DNA of 64,000 nt from Dermacentor variabilis (taxonomy: Eukaryota; Arthropoda; Arachnida; Ixodida; Ixodidae). Of this stretch, positions 12,640 to 24,650 are shown in pieces; within the stretch, counting starts at the first letter, position 1, and every line of letters starts with the position of its first letter. The notes under the pieces were generated by a model that saw nothing but the letters and a program-made list of their open reading frames with translations, had not been told where the DNA came from and did not search any database. Location: NCBI RefSeq assembly GCF_050947875.1, contig NC_134568.1, positions 206,858,352 through 206,922,351 of the forward strand, written 5' to 3'. Position numbers and translations under genes: made by a program.

Positions 12640-13085
12640 TTTAGGCCATTTTTGGGTACCATCAATCATGCCGCTGACTACCGCGCCAGATTTTCGAGCA
12701 ATGGGGCATATAATGCTTTTGTATTATATGCCCAGAATCGGAGATGTTGCCACTCCGCAAGAAGCCTTGCTTGAAAAGTGCTTGGGTACGCTGAAATGAC
12801 ACCCAGCGCTGTTCGGTGCCGACATGGACGATCGCTTCCAATACGGTGTGAACGATATGGTGGCTTTGCTACCAACAGTCGTTTGAAAGCCACCGGTAGC
12901 ATAAAACCGAAGGGCCCAGATCACCTGATCTTGAATAGCGAGCCTTTCCCGCTCGCGTGTAAGATTAACAGTTTGCAGAGCCACATCACCATCGTTTTTG
13001 AAAGGCGAAATTGCCTCTAAAAAGACTCCTCTGGTATGGTGAACGGGTCCCATTGTTTCCGAAAACACCTCTCTCCTTTGCTTTC
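12640..13085 (-). pseudogene. PIF/Harbinger transposase, N-terminal fragment
   Basis: Minus strand: IPEESF then RQFRLSKTM (near 13040), QVIWALRFYATGGFQTTVGS (near 12900) and, after frame changes, GAVVSGMIDGTQ (near 12650). These are the helix-rich N-terminal part and the first catalytic Asp (IDGT) of HARBI1-like proteins. It has the same orientation and lies on the correct side to be the other half of the fragment at 10615-11085. Confidence 0.8.
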
Positions 13086-13835
13086 GAAAAGCAAGAAAAG
13101 CAGGCTCACATCCATAGTAGTGCTGCGTTCTTCACACAACAAAGGAATCACAGAAAGCTCCAGTGATGCGGTATGGCAGTTTGAATCACACGTACGCACC
13201 GAAGCCTGTTCAGTTATTATAAGAAACATGAACAGCAAGTTCATGACCAGTGATGTCAATGTTGCGTTTCAGAGAGGAACTGGAAGCTACGTGTGCTTGT
13301 CATCATCTTCACTTGTTGGCCTCCAGCCAATCAGTGGCGTCCGAAATTGATGGTTCACTATAGGTGGACTCTTGAAGTATACCAAACCAGTTTGTTCTAT
13401 TTACTGTATTTTTGAAGCATTAATAAAAATTGGAAGGAAATTAACTTGAACGTAATAAATTACATTTTAATTTCAGTTACTTATGTGGAGCAGTAATTTA
13501 TCGCTGCAATCAATTACATTTTTCCGTGAAGTAAATGTAATCGGTTACTTTTTTTCTGTAGTTTGTGTACAAGTCAGACCAGTATGTCAGATTCTGTGCC
13601 AAGTCTTTCATCAGATATCTGTAAAGAGAAAAGCTATGGAGATTATAATGGAGATGATTACTGTAAACTACTTCACTCTAGGTGCAATAAGGGATAAAAT
13701 TGACAGTCGCTTTAGCATGCACTAAAGAGAATGAAGGCCTCGTGAGCGTCTGCGTGGTCATGAGACATTAATTAAATTACTTGACATTTTCATTCGAATG
13801 CGTTGTTACATCCTATTATTTGCTTTCTCCCACCA
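13086..13835. other. Unannotated stretch
   Basis: AT-rich, short open frames only. Perhaps the 5' flank of the Harbinger element. Confidence 0.4.
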
Positions 13836-13968
13836 AAGGTCTCGGGTTCGAGTGCCCTAATTTGACTCAATTAACACCAAAGGTCGGGAGTTTGACTCCC
13901 ATCAATGGTCGTTAGTTTGACCATCATTGATGGCACCATCAATTTTGGTGCCATTGAATTTGGGTGTA
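13836..13968. repeat. Tandem array, left part (T-arm-like units)
   Basis: Units built around CACCAAAGGTCnnGGGTTCGA and GGTGCCATTGAATTTGG. It is the same repeat as at 18893-20046. The RTE composite between them interrupts one array. Confidence 0.85.
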
Positions 13969-14820
13969 TGAAGTTCTATGAAGACTTGGAATCAGCGATG
14001 GGTAAAGTAAAAAAAAATACACTATACTGATGGGCGACTTCAATGCCAGGGTAGGCAAGAAGCAGGCTGGAGACAAGTCAGTGGGGGAATATGGCATAGG
14101 TTATAGGAATAGCAGGGGAGAGTTATTAGTAGAGTTTGCAACACAATAATTTGTGAATAACGAATACCTTCTTCCGCAAGCGGGATAACCGAAAGTGGAT
14201 GTGGAGGAGCCTGAATGGCGAGACTAGAAATGAAATAGACTTCATGCTCTGCGCTAACCCTGGCATCATACAAGATGTGGACATGCTCGGCAAGGTGCGC
14301 TGCTGTGACCATAGGATGGCAAGATCTAGAATTAGCCTAGACTTGAGGAGGGAACGGAAGAAACTGGTACACAAGAAGCCAATCAATGAGTTAGTGGGAA
14401 GAGGAAAACTAGAGGAATTCCGGATCAAGCTACAGAACAGGTATTCGGCATTAACTCAGAGAGAGGACCTTAGTGTTGAAGCAATGAACGACAATCTTAT
14501 GGGCATCATTAAGGAGTGTGCAATAGAAGTCGGTGGTAACTTCGTTAGACAGGATACCGGTAAGCTATTGCAGGAGACGAAAGGTATAATTAAGAAACGC
14601 CAATGTATGAAAGCCTCTAACCCTACAGCTAGAATAGAACTGGCAGAACTTTCCAAGTTAATCAACAAGCATAAAATAGCTGACATAAGGAAGTATAATA
14701 TGGATAGAATTGAGCATTCTCTCGGAAACGGAGGAACCCTAAAAGCAGTGAAGAAGAAGCTATGAATAGGCAAGAATCAGATGTATGCTTCAAGAGACAA
14801 AGCCGGCAGTATCATTACTA

Positions 14821-15817
14821 ATATTTATTTATTTATTTATTTCAATACCCTAAAGGCCCAATGCGGGCATTACATAGGGGGGGATTCATCAAAGAAAGCT
14901 TATAAATATACAACACTGGTTATAAATGGCTGAAGACAGAAATAAACGAGTTAAGAAGCCAGGTACAAGTTATTAAGAAAAAAAAATGGCTAGGAACAGG
15001 AACTGGAAAATTGCACATGTAGCAAATTCCACTAGAAAAAAAAAAAGCACCTTCAGACGTTGCAAAACATGGCATCTAACATTTCACGGAACGATACGGC
15101 CGGCACGCACAAAAAAAAAGAAAGGAAAAAACAACGACGCACATCATTTTACGTTGGAATTTTCTAAGTATGACCAAAGAGCTGTTTGAAATGATGATGT
15201 TTCAGCGATAGCCGCAATGCTAGAAGGAAGCGAATTCCACTCTTCGATAGCCAGGACCAAAGGTGAGTATTTGAATCGTTCTGTTCGAGCGAAAATGGGT
15301 TTAGTCTTCTTCATATGATCTACATGAGCCGATGTGTGCGGCGCCGGGAGAAGATGTGAACTTGCAGATGGTGTGTTATTGTGGTAGAGAGTGTGGAAAA
15401 AGGATAAACGGCTGAATTTTCTGCGCATGACCTGAGGCGGGAGATGGAGCGATATTTTCAGTCATGTTACACTTTGATACCGAGAGTAACAGGAAAGGAT
15501 GAATCGTGCAGCCTTGTTTTGTATAGATTCTAACATGTTAATAAGATAGGTATAATGAGGGTTCCAGATCACTGACGCGTATTCTATCACAGGCCTGATT
15601 AGCATGTTGAATGCGTGAAGTTTTGTATCCTGGTTAGCTTGGTGTAGTCGGGGTTTAAGAAGACCAAGTTTTTTTAAGGCTTTGGTAGTAATCAGTTCTA
15701 TATGAGTGCTCCAGGATAAATTTGAGGTAAAATTTACGCCGAGGTATTTTACCGACGCTGCAGTTTCTATGATAGTATTATTAACTGTGTAGGCATTAGG
15801 ACTTGTGTTAGCAGCGG
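14821..15817 (-). mobile_element. 5'-truncated LINE with (AAAT)n tail, inserted in RTE copy C
   Basis: Minus strand: SVKYLGVNFTSNLSWSTHIE, IRPVIEYASVIWNPHYTY and LESIQNKAARFIL, then EEWNSLPSSIAAIAETSSFQ. This is the C-terminal region of a CR1/jockey-like reverse transcriptase. The 3' end on + reads ATTTATTTATTTATTT next to 14821. It is the same family type as the copy at 46452-47723, which has the same C-terminal domain and an AAAT tail. Reading across the RTE flanks restores GSIITN...DKIVEVAEVFYR, which fixes the boundaries to within a few bases. Confidence 0.85.
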
Positions 15818-17208
15818 ATGGATAAGATAGTTGAAGTCGCTGAGGTGTTCTATAGATTCTATACAGTACCAGTACCACGACGATAACGGAAGAGGGAACA
15901 ATTTAGAGGAATTTGACATCCCACGAGTAATGCTGGGAGAAGTAAAGAAAGCCTTGGGAGCTATGCAAAGGGGGAAGGCAGCTGGGCAGGATCAGGTAAC
16001 AGCAGATTTGTTGAAGGATGGTGGGCAGATTGTCCTAGAAAAACTGGCCACCCTGTATACACAATGCCTCATGACCTCAAGCATACTGGAATCTTGGAAG
16101 AATGCCAACATAATCTTAATCCATAAGAAAGGGGACGCCAAAGACTTGAAAAATTATAGACCGATCAGCTTACTGTCCGTTGCCTACAAAGTATTTACTA
16201 AGGTAATCGCAAATAGAAACAGGAACACCTTAGACTTCTGTCAACCAAAGGACCAGGCAGGATTTCATAAAGGCTACTCAACAATAGAACATATTCACAC
16301 TATCAATCAGGTGATAGAGAAATGTACGGAATACAACCAACCCTTATATATAGCTTCCATTGATTACGAGGAAGCACTTGATTCAGTTGAAACCTCAGCA
16401 GTCATGCAGGCAAATACTGAAAGATGTCTGTAGCGGCTCCACAGCCACCGTAGTCCTCCATAAAGAAGGCAACAAAATCCTAATAAAGAAGGGTGTCAAG
16501 CAGGGAGTTACGATCTCTCTCTCCAATGCTATTCACAGCATGTTTACAGGAGGTATTCAGAGACCTGTATTTGGAAGAATTGTGGATAAGAGTTAAGGGG
16601 AATACCTTCATAACTTGTGATTCGCTGATGATATTGCCTTGCTTACTAACTCAGGGGACTAATTGCAATGCATGCTAACTGACCTGGACAGGCAAAGTAT
16701 AAGGGTGGGTCTAAAAATTAATTTGCAGAAAACTAAAGTAATGTTTAACAGTCTCGCAAGAGGAGAACAGTTTACGTTAGGTAGTGAGGCACTGGAAGTG
16801 GTAAAGGAATTCATCTACTTAGGGCAGGTAGTGACCGCGGATCCGGTTCATGAGTCTGAAATAATCGGAAGAATAAAAATGGGCTGGGGTGCATTTGGCA
16901 AGCATTCTCAGATCATGAATAGCAGGTTGCTATTATCCCTCAAGAGAAAAAGAGTATAACAGCTGTGTCTTACCAGTACTCACCTACGGGGTAGAAACCT
17001 GGAGGCTTACGAAAAGGGTTCTACCTAAATTGAGAACGACGCAACGAGCTATGGATAGAAGAATGAGGGGTGTAACGTTAAGGGGGGGATAAGAAGAGAG
17101 CAGGGAACAAACACGAGTTAATGACATCTTAGTTGAAATCAAGAAAAAGAAATGGGGGGGCATGGGCAGGGCATGTTATCAGGAGGGAAGATAACCGATG
17201 GTCATTAA

Positions 17209-18666
17209 AGGAACCCTGAAACGATTTTGCCGATTTTCTACAAACGTACTGAGTCGTTAGAGTAGGGCCTTCTGATCATTAATTGACACATCTAAGTGCT
17301 CCGCGTAAAGCGTGTAATCTATTATAAGGTTTTAAAAATGCACATTGCTGCCGATCGCAGCACACTGCTCGGCAGAATTTTAAGCCGCCCCTACCCATAT
17401 GACGGAAATCACCCGTATGACGTCAGTGGGGAGAGCTATCCGATTGGCTGACCAGGGCGCATGATCAATAATTTTTCCAACTTTATGGTAAACAAATGAT
17501 GTTTGTAATAGTTGGAATGTTAGTTCATTTGTTTTTATAAAGAGAAAGTAACATAAAGAGAATGCACAAGAACAATTTTTTTGTACACTTAAGCACTTCC
17601 GGCACACAGCAAGTGTCGTCTGCTTGTGTTACAACGTGCTCCGTCTTTGACGAGAGCTCTGCCGTCGGTGTCGGTCTGTCTTTTCACGAGCGCTATGATT
17701 TGACTTTGTTGCATTGTGGACTGCAAACGTAGCGACTGGCAATATGTCAAGCTGTGAAATTGTGTCCCTCTGCAAGCCAGTAGACGAGCGCACTTGCTGA
17801 TATCTGATGGGCGCCAGGATTTGCTCGATTGCGGCCGTCACTTTACACCTGAAGATTACTAACACAATAGCGTTTCGCGAGTCCGGTATTAGGGTAAACG
17901 CAAGCGCAAGGGGACAGGGCCTGGCCGTGTCCCCTTGCATGTTGTTTTAGGGGATGAACAGAAGCGCAAATGTGAATGGTCTGCACGGTGCAGCCACCTG
18001 GTGGCATAGAGCTCAACCACACACAGTAGCAGTAACAAAATGTATTCTTTGCTGCTGGTGTAAATTTTTTGCAGGAGTGTAATCGTTAGCACATTGTTTT
18101 TGTAAATGTTTAAAATGTTTTACGCTTGGTTAGAGCAATATTAGCTCTTTCTTTGGCTGGTTAAGCTCTGTGCCAACGGGTGGCTGGACCGTGGAGACCG
18201 ATCAGGCAGCTCACGTACGTCTACGCTAAAGTACCTTCATCAGCTTGAGTTTATGCCTCCACCGTTCCGTCGAAACGTTCTGCTAGTGTGTGATTACCGG
18301 AATACCAGACACGTTCAGCGCAACGACAGAATGCTCGCAACGCACGCTGCTTCGATAGCTCTCGCTTGGGGTTGACAGCCAAGCCCCTAGCGGAGACGTT
18401 TCACGTGGGCGGGGGCGGGCTCCAAAACAACCGGAAGTGGGCAATGTGACGTCGCATCTTGACACAGAACCTGTGAAGGCGGAGCTTAGCCCTGATCGCT
18501 CAGCGAACGAGTTGAGGAGGAAAAGCATGGCTACGGAGGAGGGTAACTTGTAATCGCTTGTAGCTCCATTAATATGTAACGCTTCACTTAAATTATGGTG
18601 TGAATGTTCTACTTAAGCTGTACCCCACGCGTCTACAAAATTTGTCCGAACTGTTTCAGGGGCCCT
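17209..18666 (+). mobile_element. TTAA-flanked element carrying a THAP-domain remnant (copy 1, 1458 bp)
   Basis: The ends are AGGAACCCTGAAAC and the complement of AGGGCCCCTGAAAC, each flanked by TTAA (17205-17208, 18667-18670). Removing it with one TTAA restores the RTE reading WSLRVTDWIPKEG. Near 17800-17850 the + strand reads DCGRHFTPEDY, the C-x2-H end of a THAP (C2CH) zinc finger, followed by a stop. At about 18460-18552 a second frame reads DTEPVKAELSPDRSANELRR and ends at TAA. Both are also present in the copy at 27730-29182. No DDE transposase was found. Confidence 0.85.
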
Positions 18667-18836
18667 TTAAGGGTTACGGACTGGATTCCAAAAGAAGGGA
18701 AGCGTAGCAGAGGGCAGCAGAACAAATGGGGGAATGAGATTAAGAAGTTTACAGGGAAAACATGGCCACAATTAGCACATGACTGGGGTAATTGGAGAAA
18801 TATGGGAAAGGTCTTTACCCTGCAGTGGGCGCAGCC

Positions 18837-18838
<2 letters not shown>

Positions 18839-18870
<32 letters not shown>
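18839..18870. repeat. (GAT)n microsatellite at the RTE 3' end
   Basis: About ten GAT units directly after the RTE tail CAGTGGGCGCAGCCAG. Confidence 0.95.
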
Positions 18871-18872
<2 letters not shown>

Positions 18873-18892
18873 ATGGTGGTGGTGGTGAATTT

Positions 18893-20046
18893 TTGCCCCA
18901 CCAAAGGTCGTGGGTTTGAGCACCATAACTAACTTTGCCTTAACACCAAAGGTGAAGGATTCAATTCCCACTAAAGGTCATCGGTTTGGGTGCCTTAATT
19001 AAAACCAAAGGTTGTGGGTTGAAACTGCCACCAATGATCGTAGGTTCGATTATCAGTAGTGGCACCACCAGTGTTGGTGCCATTGAATTTTGGCCTCACC
19101 AAAGGTTGTGGGTTTGAGTGCCTAAATTAATTCTATCTTAGTTAATGTCACCTTAACACTCTAGGTTATGGGTTCGACTCCCACGAAAGGTCGTTGGTTC
19201 GAGTGCCTTAATTAACTGTGCCTTAACTTCGCCTTAACACCAAAGGTCGTGGGTTTGCCTCCCACCAGTGGTCCTGGTTTTGACAATCAGTGATGGCTCC
19301 AGCAATTTTGGTGCCATTGGATTTTGGTCTGACCAAAGGTTGAGGGTTCGACTCCCACCAAAGGCCATGAGTTCGAGTGCATTAACTCTGCCTTAACACC
19401 AAAGGTCAAGGGGTCGACTTCAAAGGCTGTGGATTAAAGTGCCTTAATTAACTCTGCCTTAATTAAAACCAGAGGTCATAGGTTCAATTGCCACCAATGG
19501 CCGTGGGTTTGACCATTAGTGGTAATTCCATCAGTTTTGGGGCCATTGAATTGTCCTACCAAAGGTTGAGGGTTCAACTCCCACCAAAGGTTGCTGGTTC
19601 GAGTGCCTTAATGAACTTTGCCTTAATTAAAACCAGAGGTTGTGAGTTTGACTCCCACCAAAGGTTGTGGTTTCAAGTGCCTAAATAACTATCTTATGAA
19701 ATGTGCCTTAATTAATTTCACCTTAGTTAACACCAAAGGTAAAGGGTTCGAGAAAGGTAATTGGTTCAGCTGCCTTAATTAACTCTATGTTAACTAACTG
19801 TGCCTTAATTAATGCTGCCTTAACATCAAAGGTCATGGGTTCGCGTCCCACCACTGGTCCTGTGTTCGAACATCAGTGGTGGCTCCATCAATTTAGGTGC
19901 CATTGAATTTTGGTCCCACCAAAGGTCGTAAGTTCAAATGCTTCAATGAACTTTACCGTAACACCAAAGTTAATGAGTTCGACTCCCATCAATGGTCAAG
20001 GGTGGCATCATCAGTTTTGGTCCCATCGAACTTTGGTGCAATAATG
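18893..20046. repeat. Degenerate tandem array of T-arm-like units, right part
   Basis: More than twenty copies of a roughly 28-35 bp word of the form CCAAAGGTnnnGGGTTCGAnT, alternating with TGCCTTAATTAACTnTGCC spacers. A longer word, GGTGCCATTGAATTTTGG, recurs near 19075, 19312, 19540, 19897 and 20020, which suggests a higher-order period of about 230 bp with deletions. Many units contain GGTTCGAnTCCCACC, close to the pol III B box. No A box or tRNA cloverleaf fits. Confidence 0.85.
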
Positions 20047-21777
20047 CCAGACAGTGTAACGCCAGACATTGGATTTTTCATCCCATGACCCGTCTAAGGC
20101 TTTCGCCTTAATAAGAAATGGCAATTATTTGTGAAGTATGCATTATTGGGATCATGATCACTTGCATGCATACATGGCACATATCTCTGAAGCTATGTCA
20201 CGCATGTTCCATAGCCTGCACAAACTGCCAAGATGTGTGTTTTTCTCCTAAGTCATTTTTAATTATGGCAAGATATTGCTAGGTCCCATTAACACACATT
20301 ATACCTTTGTGACAGCTTATGGTTAGCGCATCCAGCTCCCAGCTACACTTATAAACTGTGGTCTGGGCTCTAAACTGACTGCTCACAAACAGCAGTTTTG
20401 TTCTTCATTCGATCATTTGTCATGTCATTTCTAGTGGATTCTGAATGTCCTTCGTTGTACTTAAAGTTATTTTGGATTTTAAACAGCTCTCATTGAATTT
20501 TATACTGTTCCTCCAAGTCCACTCACAGTGGGCGAAGAAATATTTCATGATTCATATGCACTTCATTCTGTAATTTGAAAGTTTATGCAGCTTTTTGCAA
20601 CTGTTGTATACTGCAGCGAAATTGAAAAGGTAGAGAAGAAAATTTTGTTTGGTTAGAATGCAAAATGCTGTTAATGTTTCAACCAATGAGTGGGGTGCTA
20701 TTAATGTTATCTGTGGGAAGAAAGAGGTGCTGGGTGGTAATCTAATTGTTGTGTATGGGAGTTCGTCCGGTATGAAGAAAGCATGCAAAATGAAGGCTGG
20801 CAAAGAATTTATATTGCTGAGTGAAGCAACAGAAATATGACAGTATTAAACTATCATTGCAGCATGGCCTTTTTTTTCCAAGATGTTTTATTGATTTCGA
20901 AATAATACTATGTCTCTTCACCCCACTTTGAACTGTTCATCCTGTACACCAGGATTTGCACTTGATGCATCCTGGCCCACTTGCATTTTTCTTACCCCAG
21001 GCAGCATGATTGATGAGTTAGTTTACGTTGTTAATATTTTCGGATAATGTTGAATTTGGGACACAAAATTTCATCACACTATTTTGACATTCCAGTGTGA
21101 TACAGCTGTTGTTGGGCATTTATTTGTCAATCCAATGAGAGCATCTGTTTTGGTGTCTTTCTGGCTGCTTCTGTAATTTCACTCAGCTGTGGCGCCTAAT
21201 GCAAAAGCGGCAGTACATGCATCCTGGCCTATTTGCTCTTTGCTGCCCAAATTATGGGATGGGGCAGTTTCTGCTTTCCATGCTGCTAAGTGTGACATTC
21301 ACTGGATGCTATGTATTGTGCTAAATGTTGCTACCCTTGTTGGAGTGCTAATTTTCAAGCCTTCCCAAAGTGTCAGAAAACAGCGAACAATGTTGCCTCC
21401 CAAATAGCACCAAAATCACATTCGGGAGCACACTGAACCCCATAATCGGTCATTTTTTATGCCATCATTTCTTGGTTATCTTATTTGACAGGAAATGAGA
21501 ATAGAAAATTTTCAAAATGAAGTCTTTGCTTAATGTGGGTCATTAAGAATTTTTGAAAAACATAGTTGTGACACTTCTGGTACCAGAGCATTTGGTGAAG
21601 CCTTGTATAGAGCATTCTGAGGGAATGACTGCCATCTATGTTCTTATATGTTTGACTTTGTGGCATCTTTGAGAAATGGCAGTTATGTGAGGCTGATTTC
21701 AGAATGCCATTTCAAAATATGCATTTGTTGCATCCATCAGTAAGCATATTAAGTGAACATTCAATTACTTCTGTGCT
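20047..21777. other. Unannotated stretch upstream of the HSF exon
   Basis: Intron or 5' flank of HSF. AT-rich; open frames up to 83 codons without motifs. I looked for the RQLNMY end of the preceding HSF exon and did not see it. Confidence 0.5.
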
Positions 21778-21801
21778 CCCCCCCCCCCCCCCCCCCCCCC
21801 C
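21778..21801 (+). repeat. (C)24 homopolymer forming the splice acceptor tract
   Basis: Twenty-four consecutive C immediately before AG|AT of the HSF exon. It takes the place of the usual mixed C/T tract. Confidence 0.9.
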
Positions 21802-21803
21802 AG

Positions 21804-21925
21804 ATGGCTTTCGCAAAGTGGCGAACATAGACCAGGGCCTGAGGTCAGACCGAGAGGAGATAGAGTTTTTTCACAACTTCTTCATCCGTGGTCAAGAATG
21901 TCTTCTGGAGTTAATCAAGAGAAAG
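21804..21925 (+). CDS. Hsf: Heat shock factor, exon encoding the second half of the DNA-binding domain
   Basis: HSF is the nuclear transcription factor that trimerises under stress and binds heat shock elements. This exon encodes 40 codons after a split first codon. It reads GFRKV, then an acidic wing segment, FFHNFFIRGQ and LLELIKRK, which is the end of the winged-helix domain just after the recognition helix. The acceptor AG is at 21802-21803 and directly follows a run of 24 C. The donor is AAG|GTAAAT at 21926. The first two bases (AT) fit completion of the Tyr codon of the conserved NMYG motif, so the upstream intron is phase 1. The exon with the first half of the domain (FLAKLW to RQLNM) was not found upstream. 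The turn before the wing has one Gly where HSFs usually have two. No stops or frameshifts are seen. Confidence 0.93.
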
Positions 21926-22433
21926 GTAAATGCTAGTTTTGCTCTTGTCTCATCACCTATTCTATCATACCTGTTAGTAATACAGTTTTAACTTAGCATT
22001 TACAGTCCACTCCTCTCGGACCCATTCGCCCTAAAAAGCTGCACACAGCTGCTCAGCGGGAGCTGTAGTGCATGTGCACACAATGCTCAGGCCACCAGTG
22101 GAAAGCTCTGGAGTGAACACTCCAGTGCCAAGCTGACTGCATGGAATGCAGCAGTGCATCTGCTGAGCTTATTTGTCATTTTGCAGCTAAGCTAACTGCA
22201 TCACCATGTCAGTGAAATAAATGTTTATCATAATGCAAAATCAACACAGTTCTCTGCAGTGCCTGAGCGCATGAAATGTGTGCAAAGCAGACTGTAAGTG
22301 AAGCTGAGCTAGAACAGTCTGTTTTCTTTCTTTAAAATTGGTTTCTTTATAAGTACAAATTACATTGCTAATCAAGGTAATGCCCACTGTGATATAAGCC
22401 AGAAAAGTCTGCATGATTGAATCACTTGCCATA

Positions 22434-22645
22434 GATATGGGTCATAGGTTGGCAGACTTACTCAGACTCAGACTGATCCATGAGTCTGAGTGAGCCCAGC
22501 TGAGTAGAATTTTGGTAACTTTGAGTCCGAGTGAGCCCAGCCGAGTAGAATTTTGGTGAATGTGAGTCTGAGTTAGCCTTAAGCAAAAGATAATTTTTGT
22601 AAGTGAGTCTGAGTGAGTCCTGATTATATTGCTGACCTATAGTGA
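22434..22645. repeat. GAGTCTGAGTGAG repeat unit with inverted ends (copy 1)
   Basis: Repeats of GAGTCTGAGTGAGCCCAGC and GAGTAGAATTTTGGT with a period of about 45 bp. The edges are inverted: TCATAGGTTGGCAGACT at the left and CTGACCTATAG at the right. It is shared with 26310-26590. Confidence 0.75.
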
Positions 22646-24614
22646 ATATAAAAAAATAAAAGGCCATTGCTAAAATTGTGGCGACTGCGGTGACATTAAA
22701 TGTTTGTTCAAGTGGTGCGCACCATACTTCGAACGACTATCAAAAGAAAAAAAAAAACAGTATGGAACCGCGCCACATGGCCCCTACGTTGTCGGCAGCA
22801 AAGCGCTTGTACCTACACTTCAATTCCCCATTCCATCACACACACATGTACAAGTTTTATGTGTGCACCTGTGGCGTCAGTCCATAGTTTTCGCAGCACT
22901 GGTGATTCTAAGTCTAGATGTATGGCGTCTCCTTTTACCACCATCCCTGCTCGGTGTGTCTCTTTTTACTCCTAAAACTGTGTTCTCTCTTCGGTGGCAT
23001 CTTTTGTATATACCAGCGCCGGACTATGAACAGATGTAAACACATTGCGTGAGCAATAAATGAGCGAGCATCTTGCAATGACTCTTTGAGAGATTAGAAA
23101 CCAGATCGGCATCAGTTTTTACGAGCGCAAAGAACGGAAACAGTCACGAGACCAAACCAAAACTAACCGCCACATGCCCACACACATGCAGATGCACAAG
23201 CAGTTGCTGAACCGCCAGCGTAAAGAAGCCGTGGAATGAAAACCAAGAGACTACTGAGTGAAACAAAAATTCCTTGTATCCACACAGGGTACAAGCACTT
23301 GCTAGGCAACAAAGAGATGGAAAATTGGCGCATTTTTCAAATGCACAGACAGTTCCGTAAAAATGTGGCATCAACCATTTGGGACTTGTTCGTGGCACCG
23401 TATATTTGCGTCTTTGACTCTCAAAGGATTAAACTAAGCGTCTGCACCAGTGCTTTATGTGGATGGCAGCACTGGTGTTAAACGCGAGTTTGAGCAAATG
23501 TCGATATCAAGGCTGTGCACTGGCCATGCTCAGTGCACATCTGTGCTTGCACGCAATTTGTATTACGATTGTATCTTTCCTGTTGCATCTATGAAGCAAC
23601 CGTAGACCTTCGAAATGTTCAGTGTCCAGCACTGTCTTCCAGAACAGTGAGGTGAGCGGGAATTTCAGCAGTGTTCATGTATAGCAGTTAGGTTAGTAAT
23701 GATGTTACTTTATGCTTTTTTATTACTGAATTCATTACTCATACTATTTCTCTTACGATGCAGTCTTTTCGAGCATGCGTCATAGCTTAAGGAAACACTT
23801 TGTTAATCGAGTGAACAGCTAGTATTCTAATGGTGTTACTTTCATTACTTTTTGATGTTTTCTGTTAAATTTTATTTTCTCACTATGTACTTTCAACCAC
23901 ACATTTGATGATCACACTGCATTCTCATTATATGCTCATTTTTTTAGAACTGATTTTTGGAGATTGTGATGCGCAGAAAACAGTGACTCATTGTATGTTA
24001 AATACTATGTCTTTTTTTTTCAGAGATTTATTGCTTGTCATACCTGTACATGTGCTTTATATCAGACCGATCATGTTTCTTTTTTTTAAATTTAATTTTT
24101 ATATACATTCACAATTTTTTTAATGTTTGAAACATTTTGTCACTACATTACCATGTAGAATTTGTGAAGAAAAATACCGTAATACTCTGTTGTGACCGTT
24201 CAGATTTTCCTTTTACAAATATCTAAACCAGCATGGTTATACGTCAAAGAATGCTATTTTCTGCAGTCTGCGCATGCTCAGTACGGATGACGATAAAAGC
24301 AAACACAGGAAAGAGGGGACGCAAAGACAGACTTGCTCAGGCGCTGCACCACGTGCTGTGCACTTTAGATCTAGGGACGCCACTGCATGCTGAGATGGCT
24401 GCCTGTATGTGTAAGCCTGCTGTGGCTGTACGACATTAAAGTTCATTAATTGACATTCATGTAAAAACATCAATTGCCTTTTCCCACATGCCAGGTAGTC
24501 CATTTCTGCCTCCTCCTGACATAACTTGTGCCATGCTGACAAGTCGATAGTGCTGAGCAACACGGTGCCATGAGGCTAGATAAAGTGGACTACGCCAAAC
24601 TGGTTTGCGAGCCG

Positions 24615-24617
<3 letters not shown>
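22646..24617. other. Unannotated intron stretch
   Basis: Several overlapping open frames of 60-111 codons around 22680-23480 lack recognisable domains. Nothing else supported. Confidence 0.4.

Positions 24618-24647
<30 letters not shown>
24618..24647. repeat. (TA)n microsatellite beside mariner
   Basis: About 30 bp of TA. The last TA serves as the mariner target dinucleotide. Confidence 0.95.

Positions 24648-24650
<3 letters not shown>

Larger units (their letters stand above)
13969..18870 (+). mobile_element. RTE-clade LINE (copy C), split by two later insertions
   Basis: Its own parts are 13969-14820, 15817-17208 and 18667-18870. Endonuclease: LLMGDFNARVGKKQAGD, then GETRNEIDFMLCANPG, ending CCDHRMARSRISLDLRRER. 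Reverse transcriptase: IILIHKKGDAKDLKNYRPIS, CQPKDQAGFHKGYSTIEHIH, IASIDYEEALDSVE. Frames shift near 16430 and 16560. C-terminal: VGLKINLQKTKVMFNSLARG and EFIYLGQVVTADP. After the second insertion come VTDWIPKEGKRSRGQ and the LQWAQPG end, running into (GAT)n. Both insertion sites rejoin in frame at the protein level. Other stops and shifts inactivate it, and the catalytic FADD region is degraded (CDSLMI). Confidence 0.9.

Noticed and set aside
17209..18666. P-element assignment of the THAP-carrying elements
   Set aside because: TTAA flanks and exact restoration of the RTE with one TTAA fit a piggyBac-like mechanism, not the 8-bp duplication of P elements. No P transposase core was seen.
18893..20046. 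tRNA gene cluster or CRISPR-like array
   Set aside because: Only a T-arm-like word recurs. There is no acceptor stem, anticodon arm or A box, and units and spacers are both degenerate in a eukaryotic genome.
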